A DNA stretch of 64,000 bases from Chryseobacterium jejuense. GTDB lineage: Bacteria > Bacteroidota > Bacteroidia > Flavobacteriales > Weeksellaceae. The stretch lies in NCBI RefSeq assembly GCF_017877355.1, contig NZ_JAGIPR010000001.1, positions 744,001 through 808,000 of the forward strand, given 5' to 3'. How positions within the stretch are numbered: the stretch's first letter is position 1; each line of letters begins with the position of its first letter. The position numbers and the translations under genes were made by a program. Under the pieces are notes generated by a model that was not told the DNA's origin, did no database searches, and saw nothing but the letters and a program-made list of their open reading frames with translations. This document shows, piece by piece, positions 51,708 through 61,152 of this stretch.

Positions 51708-52094
51708 ATGAATAAGAATATAGCTTATTTTTTCCTTCGCTTATCGATGGGGATCAATTTCTTCGGACATGGACTGGTGAGATTAGCCAAACTTAATGAT
51801 TTTGCTGACGGGATGACGAAAAGCTTTGAAAAAAGCTGGCTTCCTCAATTGTTTGTGCAAATGTTCAGTACAACACTTCCCTTTTTAGAATTCATCATCG
51901 GGGTGCTGCTTATCATTGGCTTTAAGACAAGAATTGCGGCTATAGCAGGCGCTTCACTGATTATCCTGCTGTTATTTGGCAGCAGTACAGTTGAAAATTG
52001 GGAAGCAATGGGAATTCAAATGATCTATGCAGGACTGTTTTATCTCCTGATCTCAAGAATGGATGATAATCATCTTTCTCTGGATAAAAGATAA
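51708..52094 (+). CDS. DoxX family membrane protein
   Basis: 128 residues with four membrane helices: AYFFLRLSMGINFFGHGLVRLAKL, TLPFLEFIIGVLLIIGF, IAAIAGASLIILLLFG and MIYAGLFYLLIS. The spacing of helices and the GHGLVRL motif fit DoxX/DoxD-like proteins. It is 43 bases after the deacetylase and shares its terminator. Function not established; related proteins act in thiosulfate or redox metabolism. Confidence 0.85.
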   Translation: MNKNIAYFFLRLSMGINFFGHGLVRLAKLNDFADGMTKSFEKSWLPQLFVQMFSTTLPFLEFIIGVLLIIGFKTRIAAIAGASLIILLLFGSSTVENWEAMGIQMIYAGLFYLLISRMDDNHLSLDKR

Positions 52095-52109
52095 TTAGTG
52101 ATAAAAAGC

Positions 52110-52142
52110 AAAGCAGGTTTAGAGATGATCTCTACCTGCTTT
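52110..52142 (+). terminator. Terminator after doxX
   Basis: AAAGCAGGT and ACCTGCTTT with an inner AGAGAT/ATCTCT stem and a short turn, then T-rich sequence on both strands; converging genes flank it. Confidence 0.8.
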
Positions 52143-52159
52143 ATCTTCTTTGCTTTTGT

Positions 52160-52660
52160 CTATACTTTTTCTTTTGAATATAAAAAATAAGCCAATTCCC
52201 TTTCATCTCTTATCAGATTTTCCTCCCTTTTAAATCCGCTTTTGAGTAATACTTTCTGTGAGCCGATATTATCAAGGTCTGTCAGGGCAACAATTTCTTT
52301 TTCCTGATCGGCTGAAAGGCAGTAATTAACAAGTGCTTTACATATCTGGGTTCCGATTCCTTTTCCCCAATAGTTTTCTCCAAGCATATACCCTATTTCT
52401 GTCTGGTTAGTATTTTCACCGAAAACTCTGGCTAAACATACTCCCACAAAATCATTATTTTCAGCGTTAAATATTCCCCATCTGCTAAGCGGCCCTTCTT
52501 TATAATCTGATAATGCTTTTTCAAACATTTGCTTAAATTCTTCCGGAGATTTGTAAGGCAGATAGCGGGTAACATTTTCATTTGTAAAGAGGTCTAAAAA
52601 TAAATGGAGTTCCTGAGGAGTAAATTCCCGTATGATGATGGTATCGTTTTTATAGTACAT
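52160..52660 (-). CDS. GNAT family N-acetyltransferase (RimJ/RimL type)
   Basis: 166 residues from MYYKNDTIIIREFTPQEL. RimJ/RimL-like features: TRYLPYKSPEEF, EIGYMLGENYWGKGIGTQICKAL (acetyl-CoA loop) and NIGSQKVLLKSGFKREE. A TTG at 52669 would add three residues. Substrate may be a protein N-terminus or an amine; unknown. Confidence 0.83.
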   Translation of the reverse strand: MYYKNDTIIIREFTPQELHLFLDLFTNENVTRYLPYKSPEEFKQMFEKALSDYKEGPLSRWGIFNAENNDFVGVCLARVFGENTNQTEIGYMLGENYWGKGIGTQICKALVNYCLSADQEKEIVALTDLDNIGSQKVLLKSGFKREENLIRDERELAYFLYSKEKV

Positions 52661-52893
52661 AAGGATCAATTGAGTTTGAAATGGATGAATAAAATTACAG
52701 AAATAAACTCATAATAGTTGATAAAACCGGACAATATTCGCTATAAAATAAAAATGGACTTAAAAAATTAAGCCCATCTTGTATTCAACAAGTGAATAAC
52801 TAACATATCAATACTAAATTATTTTATTAATTGCATCTGTTTAAAAAGCTTTAAACCAGTCTGCAACCGCTTTGAAGTAGTAATGTTTTGATC

Positions 52894-55038
52894 CTATTTT
52901 TTAATGAATTTTTGGGAAGATTTCCCTAAAGAAGTTTCAATATCAATTAAATAAGTTCCGCTTAGGAAGTGTTTAACATCAACCTTATCACCAATAACTT
53001 TAGCATTCATTTTTCTTCCAGACATGTCGTAAACAGAAATTGATTTAATTTTCCCTTTTGTTTTAATATTCAATGCATCAGAAACTGGATTTGGATAGAT
53101 GGATGTTTCTGAGTTTGTTGTATCAACGTCTGAAGTGGATAATAATAATGCACAAGGCGTTGTAATACTGCCATATGGTTGTGTATTGTATGCAAACTCA
53201 GTTACAGAATAACCTGAACCATTGGCCCCAACAATCAGTTTGAAATAGCCGTTGATATTGTAGCCTTCGAATTGGTTTCTAAAACCAACATAAGCTGTTT
53301 GGCCAGACCAGTTAGTGTATGTAGGGGTGTACACGTCAAGTTGTCCGGGAGTACCAGTTGGATAACCTATATTATTTGCATTACTTATAGTGGTACAAGA
53401 CGGAATTAAACTAATATTTCTTGTCCCTACCCCACATACTAATCCTTTCCAATAGGTTTCCAATTTTAATTGATTTGCTCCATAGTACCAAGCGCCATAC
53501 CCTGCATCATCACTAAGCTCCGGGTTAATGATAAAATATTTCCAAGGTGCTCCGGAGTTGGTTGTTACTGTTGTTGGTGTTGGATTGGCATAACTTTCCA
53601 GAGGAGTTCCTGTAACTATTTTATAGGGATCTTTGTAAGAAAAAGTTAATGCCAAAGATGTAGTTGATCCTAATGAAGTTACGCCTCCTGTTATAGCCGG
53701 ATCTAGGAACGTAATTGATGAATTCAGGACCTGACTTTTAGGATGACTGGTTGCCGCACCATTTATGGTAAGTGTAGCAGTAGTAGGGCTTGTAACTGCT
53801 ATAGTTGCTGTTTGTCCTGCTGGTAATGAAGAAGTGAAATGTGTTCCTGCAATAAGAGTTGTTCCATTCGATACGGCAAATGTTGCTCCGTTTAGGGTAA
53901 TGGTTGATGTAGGAGCAGATGCTACTGTTCCATCTAATGACACAGCTCCATTATTGTTTAAGTTCTCTGTAAAGGTACTGTTGCTAAGAGTTAATTTAGG
54001 TGGAGTATTGGCAACTCCGGTTGCAGCTAAGTTGGCAGGCTGCCATAAATTTATTCTTGACGGGTGATTTAATGCGGCTAACATTCTGTTAACTTGTCCA
54101 TTGGTAAACATTTTATAACAACCAGCGGAACCGTTGTATCCCATATAGTTTTCAACGTTCACTTTTTGTCCAAGACAATTGTTTCCAGTTGTACATCCTA
54201 ATCCGGAAGAAGTATTTTCTACAGGAGTGTCAGCAACTCCATCACCATCATTAGTTGGGTTTGCAGTTGAACATGGAATATTAAACGTGTGTTGAAGATT
54301 TAACCAATGCCCAAATTCGTGGGTAAATGTATCAGAAAACTCGTTTGAAGCCACTGTTCCTGCAGCATTAAATATATAACGTCCATTATAAACAACTCTG
54401 GCTGTATTTACTGAAGTCATGTATGAATCCGGATACCAGGCAACTCCCGATTGATATAAATCTTTATTAGCATATAGATCATTTTGTATATACACATTCA
54501 TATACTTTGTATTATCCCATGCATCTGCGCCAATTTGTGCATCATATCCGCCTCCATTGCCATATCCACCTTTGAAAGGATGAAATACCACTCCGCTTGT
54601 TGCTTTTCCGGTTGGATCAATTTTAGCTAAGCGGAATTCAATACTTAATGTGTTCCTAATAGGCTGGAAGTAAGAATCTATAGTGTTTGAATCGGTATTA
54701 GTTCCATTGAAATTTAAGTTGATTTGTTGCAGCAAGTCAACTACTTTTTGGTAATTTACTTTTACATTACTCTGAGATTCTCCATACACATGAAAAACCA
54801 CAGGTATGATATAGGTGGGAGCGTTGACCTTTTTATTCAATGGAGTTTTGTTTGATTCCATTTTTTTTACAAAACCTTTGGTGAATTTTTCAAAATTTTC
54901 ATATTCAGCCTTAGATTCAGGGTGCAGTTCAAAATGTTTCTTCATCATTTCATCTGCTTTACACTCATGAGGTCTATGTTCTTGAGCAAAACCTATTATT
55001 GGAAATAGGGACATAAATAATAATGATTTAATTTTCAT
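52894..55038 (-). CDS. Secreted M43 (pappalysin-like) zinc metalloprotease with type IX domain
   Basis: 714 residues. A signal peptide (1-18) and pro-segment are followed by the catalytic domain with HEFGHWLNLQH (HExxHxxGxxH-like zinc site, here HExxHxxxxxH) and a later MGYNG (Met-turn) near residue 300. Beyond it are beta domains with Thr/Ser-rich sequence. The end (SIYPNPVSDALNIKTKGKIKSISVYDMSGRKM to SQKFIKK) is a type A type IX secretion domain. A secreted protease of this class often cuts gelatin or other proteins. Its nearness to proline-peptide and hydroxyproline genes is suggestive only. Confidence 0.88.
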   Translation of the reverse strand: MKIKSLLFMSLFPIIGFAQEHRPHECKADEMMKKHFELHPESKAEYENFEKFTKGFVKKMESNKTPLNKKVNAPTYIIPVVFHVYGESQSNVKVNYQKVVDLLQQINLNFNGTNTDSNTIDSYFQPIRNTLSIEFRLAKIDPTGKATSGVVFHPFKGGYGNGGGYDAQIGADAWDNTKYMNVYIQNDLYANKDLYQSGVAWYPDSYMTSVNTARVVYNGRYIFNAAGTVASNEFSDTFTHEFGHWLNLQHTFNIPCSTANPTNDGDGVADTPVENTSSGLGCTTGNNCLGQKVNVENYMGYNGSAGCYKMFTNGQVNRMLAALNHPSRINLWQPANLAATGVANTPPKLTLSNSTFTENLNNNGAVSLDGTVASAPTSTITLNGATFAVSNGTTLIAGTHFTSSLPAGQTATIAVTSPTTATLTINGAATSHPKSQVLNSSITFLDPAITGGVTSLGSTTSLALTFSYKDPYKIVTGTPLESYANPTPTTVTTNSGAPWKYFIINPELSDDAGYGAWYYGANQLKLETYWKGLVCGVGTRNISLIPSCTTISNANNIGYPTGTPGQLDVYTPTYTNWSGQTAYVGFRNQFEGYNINGYFKLIVGANGSGYSVTEFAYNTQPYGSITTPCALLLSTSDVDTTNSETSIYPNPVSDALNIKTKGKIKSISVYDMSGRKMNAKVIGDKVDVKHFLSGTYLIDIETSLGKSSQKFIKK

Positions 55039-55127
55039 GATTTTTTGGATTTGTGTGTTAATAAATTATTTTAATAATCAAATTGTTTTGGGCTTAATCA
55101 ACCTATTTAATTGGATCTAGAATGATT

Positions 55128-55257
55128 TTAACTTGTCTGTAAATTTTGATAGTCAATATCTCCCATGCTTTTGCCTACAACTTTGCCATCCTTTATCATA
55201 AAGTTCTGTGTGATAATGCTTATCCCATGATTGCTAATTTTCTGGAAACTCTTTCTT
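55128..55257 (-). pseudogene. Possible C-terminal gene fragment
   Basis: On the minus strand an open stretch without a good start ends KRKSFQKISNHG, ITQNFMIKDGKVVGKSMGD, YQNLQTS, then TAA. It reads like the end of a thioredoxin-like protein but has no matching N-terminus. It could be a gene remnant or chance. The 55039-55311 gap holds nothing else. Confidence 0.3.
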
Positions 55258-55311
55258 TTAAAAAAAATAAACAGGTTCAAATAATAATTTTGTGTGTTAT
55301 GTGATGTTTTT

Positions 55312-56577
55312 TTAACTAAATCTTTCAGGGTTGAATATCTTTATCTCAACCGTTGGCTTTTGGTCATTGGCCAGCTCAGAAACTGTTTTTCCGAAAATAG
55401 GTCCGAGACTTAAGCCCATCATTCCACCGCCACCTGCAATAATCAGGTTTTTTAGTTTGGAAGACTGGCCCACGTAAGGAAGTCCATCTGGAGCGCAGGG
55501 TCTGTAGCCGAACCATATTTCCGATTCTTTGGGTAATTTAACCTGAAAATCAGGCATATATTTAGGAATAGAATTTACGATTCCCTCTACTCTTTTCATA
55601 TTCACTTTATCATGGTGAGAAGCCAGTTCCATGGTTCCTCCAAAACGGATCTGTCCGTTCATGGGAGTTACGGCCACTCTTGCTTCCAGTAATAATGCTG
55701 CATGTTCCAGTGTATGGACTGGATTTTCAGGGGTATGCATGAAAGAATAGCCTTTTCCGGGCATCAGTTGAATTTTAATGCCTGCTTTTTGAGCCAATTC
55801 AGGCAAAAATGAACCTCCGGTCATGATGAAACGATCAGCCGAAAACTTTTTGCCATTGGCAATTACCGCTTTAATGGTATTTCCGGTAATTTCATAGCCT
55901 GTTACTTTATGCTGAGTATGGAAAATAACTCCACTATTTTTAAGGTAAGAGATCATTTGTTTCATCAGCTTTACCGGATTCATGTGGCCGTCGCATTTGT
56001 AATTAATACCTCCTATGACATCCAGTTGAACGTTTGGTTCCAGCGTCTGAATTTCTTTTTTGTCAAGGATATCAACAGGAAGTCCCAAACTGATGGCTTT
56101 ATAGGCCAATTCTATTTCTTCTTCGGCTACTTTTTCTGTTTTATAGAGCATCAGAATTCCGTTTTGATTCAATTCAAAATCAAATTCAGGATTTTGGGCA
56201 ATTTCATTATAAAGACTGCTGCTTGCCAGATTGAGATCCCTGATGGCTGCTGCTGAACGGTCTACATGATTCTGATTGGAATGTTTCAGAAATTTCAGTC
56301 CCCAGGATAATAACTGGGTACTGAGTGAGGGTTTCACATAAAACGGACTTTTACTGTCAAACATCCACCGAATACCCTGCGCAACAACTCCAGGTGCGGC
56401 TAATGGGGTAAAATGACTGGGTACAATCATTCCTGCATTGCCATAAGAGCAATTGTTGGTAAGATCATTTTGTTCCAGAATTTCTACCTGCCAGCCCTTC
56501 TGCAAAAGATAATATGCTGAACTTAACCCTGCGATTCCTGCACCTATAATAAGTGCTTTGCCTTTATTTTGTGTCAT
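55312..56577 (-). CDS. FAD-dependent D-amino acid dehydrogenase, probable cis-4-hydroxy-D-proline oxidase
   Basis: 421 residues. N-terminal FAD dinucleotide-binding GAGIAGLSSAYYLLQKGWQVEILE, then the DAO-type core and GGGGMMGLSLGPIFGKTVSEL near the end. By operon position next to the epimerase it should oxidise cis-4-hydroxy-D-proline to pyrroline-4-hydroxy-2-carboxylate, as DadA/LhpB-like enzymes do. Last gene of a four-gene operon, 16 bases after the epimerase. General D-amino acid activity cannot be excluded. Confidence 0.85.
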   Translation of the reverse strand: MTQNKGKALIIGAGIAGLSSAYYLLQKGWQVEILEQNDLTNNCSYGNAGMIVPSHFTPLAAPGVVAQGIRWMFDSKSPFYVKPSLSTQLLSWGLKFLKHSNQNHVDRSAAAIRDLNLASSSLYNEIAQNPEFDFELNQNGILMLYKTEKVAEEEIELAYKAISLGLPVDILDKKEIQTLEPNVQLDVIGGINYKCDGHMNPVKLMKQMISYLKNSGVIFHTQHKVTGYEITGNTIKAVIANGKKFSADRFIMTGGSFLPELAQKAGIKIQLMPGKGYSFMHTPENPVHTLEHAALLLEARVAVTPMNGQIRFGGTMELASHHDKVNMKRVEGIVNSIPKYMPDFQVKLPKESEIWFGYRPCAPDGLPYVGQSSKLKNLIIAGGGGMMGLSLGPIFGKTVSELANDQKPTVEIKIFNPERFS

Positions 56578-56593
56578 AAATTCGTTACAAACT

Positions 56594-57592
56594 TTACATT
56601 ACCTGAAATCCCTGCCAATAGGGATCTTCATCATCAATAATAATCTGGTTATAGCCGGTAATTCTTGCCCAGCCTTCTACTGACGGGACAATAGCCGGTT
56701 TGCCATCAACAGTAGCGGTTCCTTCAATTCTTCCGATAAATTGTGATCCGATATAGCTTTCGTGGATAAACTCTTCGCCTTCCTTTAGCTTACCCTTTGC
56801 ATACCATTGAGCCATTCTTGCTGAAGTTCCGGTTCCACAAGGAGAACGGTCTAAAGCATTTTCACCTACCAGTACTGCGTTTCGTCCGCTGGCTTTGGGA
56901 TCAGTAGGATTTCCCGTCCATTGAATATGGCTTAATCCGGAGATGTGCTCATTTTCAGGATGGATGAACTCATATTTTTCATTGAGCAGCCTTCTGATGA
57001 TTTTTCCATAGTGAATAAGCTGGCTTGCTGTAAAATCAGAAATATCTCTAAAATTTTCCTGAGGATCAATGATGGCGTAAAAGTTTCCTCCATAGGCCAC
57101 ATCGGCCTTTATCAATCCAAGATCAGGGCATTCAACTTGAAGGTCTGCGGCGTAAAGAAAAGATTTCACGTTGGTCAGTTTTACCGATTTTACTTTTTTC
57201 CCTTCCTGCATATAATCTATGAGAATAAGCCCGGCAGGGGTTTCAAGACGTAGTTTTCCGGGAATTTTAGGAACCACCAACCCTTCTTCTATGGCAATGG
57301 TAACCGTTCCGATAGTTCCGTGCCCACACATGGGAAGGCAGCCGCTGGTTTCAATGTATAAGACTCCGATATCATTTTCATCATCAACAGGTGGATAAAG
57401 AATGCTTCCGCTCATCATATCATGGCCGCGGGGTTCAAACATTAAACCTTTTCGGATCCAGTCATATTCTTTCATGAAGTGAAGCCTGCGCTCCATCATG
57501 GAATTTCCTTTTAAAATAGGGCCACCTCCTGCAACAAGACGTACAGGACAGCCACAGGTATGAGAGTCTACGCAAAAAAATGTTCTGTTCAT
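56594..57592 (-). CDS. 4-Hydroxyproline 2-epimerase (proline racemase family)
   Basis: 332 residues. The two catalytic cysteines of the family are both present: Cys89 in LPMCGHGTIG and Cys252 in DRSPCGTGTSARMA. The first step of hydroxyproline breakdown (trans-4-hydroxy-L-proline to cis-4-hydroxy-D-proline) needs a Cys/Cys enzyme; Thr-containing relatives are dehydratases. Overlaps the aldehyde dehydrogenase gene by 4 bases (ATGA). Confidence 0.9.
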   Translation of the reverse strand: MNRTFFCVDSHTCGCPVRLVAGGGPILKGNSMMERRLHFMKEYDWIRKGLMFEPRGHDMMSGSILYPPVDDENDIGVLYIETSGCLPMCGHGTIGTVTIAIEEGLVVPKIPGKLRLETPAGLILIDYMQEGKKVKSVKLTNVKSFLYAADLQVECPDLGLIKADVAYGGNFYAIIDPQENFRDISDFTASQLIHYGKIIRRLLNEKYEFIHPENEHISGLSHIQWTGNPTDPKASGRNAVLVGENALDRSPCGTGTSARMAQWYAKGKLKEGEEFIHESYIGSQFIGRIEGTATVDGKPAIVPSVEGWARITGYNQIIIDDEDPYWQGFQVM

Positions 57593-59073
57593 ACGGTTTC
57601 TAATTTTAATGATCCTGACTTCACTTCTCCATCTACAATTCTGCTGATCTGCAATGGATTTTCATTCTTCAGTTCTTCCGGTAAGAATTCATCCGGCCAG
57701 TTCTGAAAAGAAATGGGGCGAACAAACCGCTTAACGGCATCCGGTCCTACAGAAGTAAACCGTGCATCTGTAGTAGATGGAAACGGCCCTCCATGCTGCA
57801 TGGCATAAACAACTTCTACTCCGGTAGGCATTCCGTTGAATAGTAATCTTCCGCATTTATCTTTCAAAAGATTAATAAGTTCAGTATTCTTGTGTACATC
57901 ATCTGGAGTTGCTGCAACAGTAATGGTTAGCTGCCCTTTTAAATTTTGAGCAATTTGTATAAGCTCTTCCTGATTTTCACAAGTAACAACGATGCCAAAA
58001 GGTCCGAAAACTTCTTCGCTCAAAACAGAATTATTGAGGAAATTTTGAACATTGGTTTTTATAATGGCTGCACTTCCTTTTCCTTCTTCTTTTGCTGTTG
58101 AGGCGATTACTTCAATATCAGGCTGTGTTATTGCAGTTGTTTTATGCATCTCAAAGCTTTCATATATCCCATTGTGAAGCATGTGAGCGGGTGTTACCTC
58201 CTGAATTTCATTTTTTAATGCTGCGATAAAACGATCCAGAGATTCTCCTTTCACAGCAATAAACACTCCCGGATTGGTACAGAACTGTCCTACTCCTAAT
58301 GTTAATGAGCTAATATATTCTTTAGCTAAAGCTTCTGCTTTATTTTCAATCAAGTTTTCAAGTGCAAATACCGGATTAATGCTTCCCATTTCTGCAAATA
58401 CCGGAATAGGATTTTCGCGACGGCTGGCAATATCAAATAAAGCTTTTCCGCCACTGAATGAACCGGTAAAAGCTACTGCCTGAATATCCTGATGTTGGGT
58501 TAAATAAGCCCCGATCTCATAGGATATTCCGGTAATATGGTTGAAAATTCCTTCAGGCCATCCGAATTCTTTTATCGTATTTGTGATAGCATCAGCCATC
58601 ATTTGAGAGGTCTGAGGATGAGCCGGATGTGCCTTTATAATAACAGGACAGCCCGCTCCTATCGCACTTGCAGTATCACCTCCCGCCGTAGAAAAAGCAA
58701 ACGGAAAATTACTGGCTCCGAAAACAACCACAGGTCCTAACCCTATATTGTACTTTCTGATATCTGCTTTCTGTTTCTCGGGCTGAGCAAGATCAATCCT
58801 TGGCTCGGTATATATTCCAGAGGCTACCGCTTTTGCATAGTTTCTCCATTGTCCTACTGTTCTGGCTTTTTCACCTGTAAGTCTTGCCAGAGGTAATGAA
58901 GTCTCAGCATGAGCGGTGGTTAAAAGTTCTTCTCCTAAAGCTTCAATCTGATCGGCAACAGCATTCATCAATGCAGCTCTTTCTTTTATAGTTGTATTCT
59001 TCAGGAATTGGTACGCTTCGGAAGCCATCTGAATTCTTAACTCAATATTTTCTTTTGATGTTTCTTCAATCAT
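57589..59073 (-). CDS. Aldehyde dehydrogenase, probable alpha-ketoglutaric semialdehyde dehydrogenase
   Basis: 494 residues. The family features are VVFGASNFPFAFSTAGGDTASAIGAGCPVI, the general base region VFAEMGSINPVF and the nucleophile in LGVGQFCTNPGV, plus EEVFGPFGIV. The form resembles the NADP-dependent branch used for 2,5-dioxopentanoate. It takes the semialdehyde made by the deaminase next to it to 2-oxoglutarate. Confidence 0.9.
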   Translation of the reverse strand: MIEETSKENIELRIQMASEAYQFLKNTTIKERAALMNAVADQIEALGEELLTTAHAETSLPLARLTGEKARTVGQWRNYAKAVASGIYTEPRIDLAQPEKQKADIRKYNIGLGPVVVFGASNFPFAFSTAGGDTASAIGAGCPVIIKAHPAHPQTSQMMADAITNTIKEFGWPEGIFNHITGISYEIGAYLTQHQDIQAVAFTGSFSGGKALFDIASRRENPIPVFAEMGSINPVFALENLIENKAEALAKEYISSLTLGVGQFCTNPGVFIAVKGESLDRFIAALKNEIQEVTPAHMLHNGIYESFEMHKTTAITQPDIEVIASTAKEEGKGSAAIIKTNVQNFLNNSVLSEEVFGPFGIVVTCENQEELIQIAQNLKGQLTITVAATPDDVHKNTELINLLKDKCGRLLFNGMPTGVEVVYAMQHGGPFPSTTDARFTSVGPDAVKRFVRPISFQNWPDEFLPEELKNENPLQISRIVDGEVKSGSLKLETV

Positions 59074-59087
59074 AGCTTTTGTTTTGG

Positions 59088-59993
59088 TTAATCTAATGTT
59101 GGGCGATTGGCTCTGCCTTCTTTAATAATCTTATTGACTCTTTCAGCTTCTTCACCCTGAAGTTCAAGACGTGGTGCTCTTACATACGGATTGCTGATTC
59201 CTTCTGCTGTAGCTGCCAGTTTAATATATTGGATAAGCTTAGGATGAATATCAAGTTCCAATAATGGCATAAACCATCGGTAAATGGCTACCGCCTTATC
59301 ATATTGACCTGTTTTAGCATAGTTGTACATGGCCATGGTCTCATTCGGAAAGGCATCTACAAGTCCTGCTACCAGTCCATCGGCACCCAGTAGTAAGGTT
59401 TCAAGGCAAATCGTATCTACTCCACCAAGAATTTTGATTCTTTTCCCAAAACGGTTAACCATTCTGGTTACATTCGCCAGGTCTCTTGTAGATTCTTTAA
59501 CAGCCTGAATGGTTGGATATTCTATAAGCTCATCAAACATCTCCAACGTTACATAAATTCCATAATCTACCGGGTTATTATAGATAAGAATAGGAAGATC
59601 TGTAGCAGAGGCAACCGCTTTAAAATATTCTACCACTTCGCGGCTATCGGCTTTGTAACGCATTGGGGGAAGCAACATTAATCCGTCAGCTCCCAATTCT
59701 TTTGCTTTTTGAGCAAAACTGACTGCATTTTTGGTTGTATTTTCAGAAAGGTTAAGGATAACGGGAATTCTGCCCTCTGTAATCTTTTTGGCATATTGAA
59801 GAAGTTCAAATTTTTCTTCAGTTTCCAACGCACTGGCTTCTCCTAATGTTCCGGCAAGGATAATTCCATGAACTCCGGCTTTAATCTGGGCTTCTGTATT
59901 GACTGCAAACATTTCAAAATCAATCTTTCCCTCTTTTGTAAAAGGAGTTAATACAGCAGGATAAATACCTTCCCAGTTTAGTTTTGTACTCAT
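59088..59993 (-). CDS. Dihydrodipicolinate synthase family, probable pyrroline-4-hydroxy-2-carboxylate deaminase
   Basis: 301 residues. TIM barrel with Schiff-base lysine Lys166 (QAVKESTRD), Tyr138 (LIYNNPVDYG) and the substrate loop LAGTLGEASAL. Related enzymes are DapA and N-acetylneuraminate lyase, but the operon (epimerase, oxidase, semialdehyde dehydrogenase) points to the deaminase that yields alpha-ketoglutaric semialdehyde. First gene of the hydroxyproline operon, 88 bases after an AraC regulator. Confidence 0.88.
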   Translation of the reverse strand: MSTKLNWEGIYPAVLTPFTKEGKIDFEMFAVNTEAQIKAGVHGIILAGTLGEASALETEEKFELLQYAKKITEGRIPVILNLSENTTKNAVSFAQKAKELGADGLMLLPPMRYKADSREVVEYFKAVASATDLPILIYNNPVDYGIYVTLEMFDELIEYPTIQAVKESTRDLANVTRMVNRFGKRIKILGGVDTICLETLLLGADGLVAGLVDAFPNETMAMYNYAKTGQYDKAVAIYRWFMPLLELDIHPKLIQYIKLAATAEGISNPYVRAPRLELQGEEAERVNKIIKEGRANRPTLD

Positions 59994-60081
59994 ATCAAAT
60001 AATATTTATTCAAAACTAAGTGAATTTTAAAACGGTAAATGTTAATATTTTAATGTATTCTAACCGTATTTTAACATGTAG

Positions 60082-60966
60082 TTATTCGTGGTCAAAAGTA
60101 GCTTCTTTATAATGCTTCAGGTATTCTTTGGGAGAGTATTTCATAATGGATTTAAAGACCCGGTTGAAATTGGTTAAACTATTGAATCCGCTGTTAAAAG
60201 CAACAGATGAGATGCTGTATATACTGCTGGAGGTTAATAATCTGCAGGCTCTTTGTACCCGTAACTCATTAAGATATTGAATATAGGTAATCCTTGTCCG
60301 TTTTTTAAAGGATCTGCAAAAAGCCTGAGGCGTCATACAAGCTTCTTTGGCAATGGCATCAAGAGTAAGTTTATGCTGGGTGAAATTTTTCTTAATATAG
60401 TTTTGAGCATCTATTATCCGTTGATCATTATCAGAAATATGATTAGGAAGGTTCTTTTCTGAAGATAGTGGAATATGCAGATGTCTGTTCTGCATCAGGT
60501 GGCTTAAAATCTTTATAAAATCTATGATCTGTTCTACCCCTTGTGTCTTTTGCAAGGCTGCCATGCTTTCTCCTACGCTTATTTTTAATTTTGAAGCAAC
60601 CTGGAATCCTACTTTTGAGTGTTCGATGAAGTTTTTAAGTTCTTCAAATTCCGGTAACTCAAAAAAAGCGGCTATTTTTTTATCAGGATCGAAGAAAATA
60701 GAAATGGCATGAACTTTCTGTTTTTCATTTTCATCAAAATCACCCTTGAAGACATGTGACTGGTTGGCTCCCAGATAGAAAATATCTCCGGGTTTAAAGG
60801 TGAAAAGGTTTTGTTCTATGGCGAGAGTACCATGTCCCTTAAGGATCCACATGATCTGTGTTTCGGTATGTCGATGGAAGTAAGGATAGAAATTAGGCAT
60901 AATATCTTCCTGAATACGGATGCTTTTGTTGGTGTCGGCAGGGACTGAAAACTGAAGACTCTTCAT
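60082..60966 (-). CDS. AraC family regulator of the hydroxyproline operon
   Basis: 294 residues. Cupin-like N-terminal domain (YPYFHRHTETQIMWILKGHGTLAIEQ and FKPGDIFYLGANQSHVF). The C-terminal double helix-turn-helix has LDAIAKEACMTPQAFCRSFKKRT and SISSVAFNSGFNSLTNFNRVFKSIMKYSPKEY. It lies directly before the operon and is divergent from pepP. Regulation of hydroxyproline genes is inferred from position. Confidence 0.87.
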   Translation of the reverse strand: MKSLQFSVPADTNKSIRIQEDIMPNFYPYFHRHTETQIMWILKGHGTLAIEQNLFTFKPGDIFYLGANQSHVFKGDFDENEKQKVHAISIFFDPDKKIAAFFELPEFEELKNFIEHSKVGFQVASKLKISVGESMAALQKTQGVEQIIDFIKILSHLMQNRHLHIPLSSEKNLPNHISDNDQRIIDAQNYIKKNFTQHKLTLDAIAKEACMTPQAFCRSFKKRTRITYIQYLNELRVQRACRLLTSSSIYSISSVAFNSGFNSLTNFNRVFKSIMKYSPKEYLKHYKEATFDHE

Positions 60967-61152
60967 ACAATCAATACTTTATAAGATCAATGAATGGGTA
61001 GGTTAAAATATTGCCGAATTTAAGCAAAATATGAACATTACATATGATATTAAAATACAAACTTTACATCTTCATAATTTTAATGAATAAAGGACTTCAA
61101 ATAGTACAAAATCGTAACTTTAAACTTTTAAAATAAAAAGTATTCATAATAT

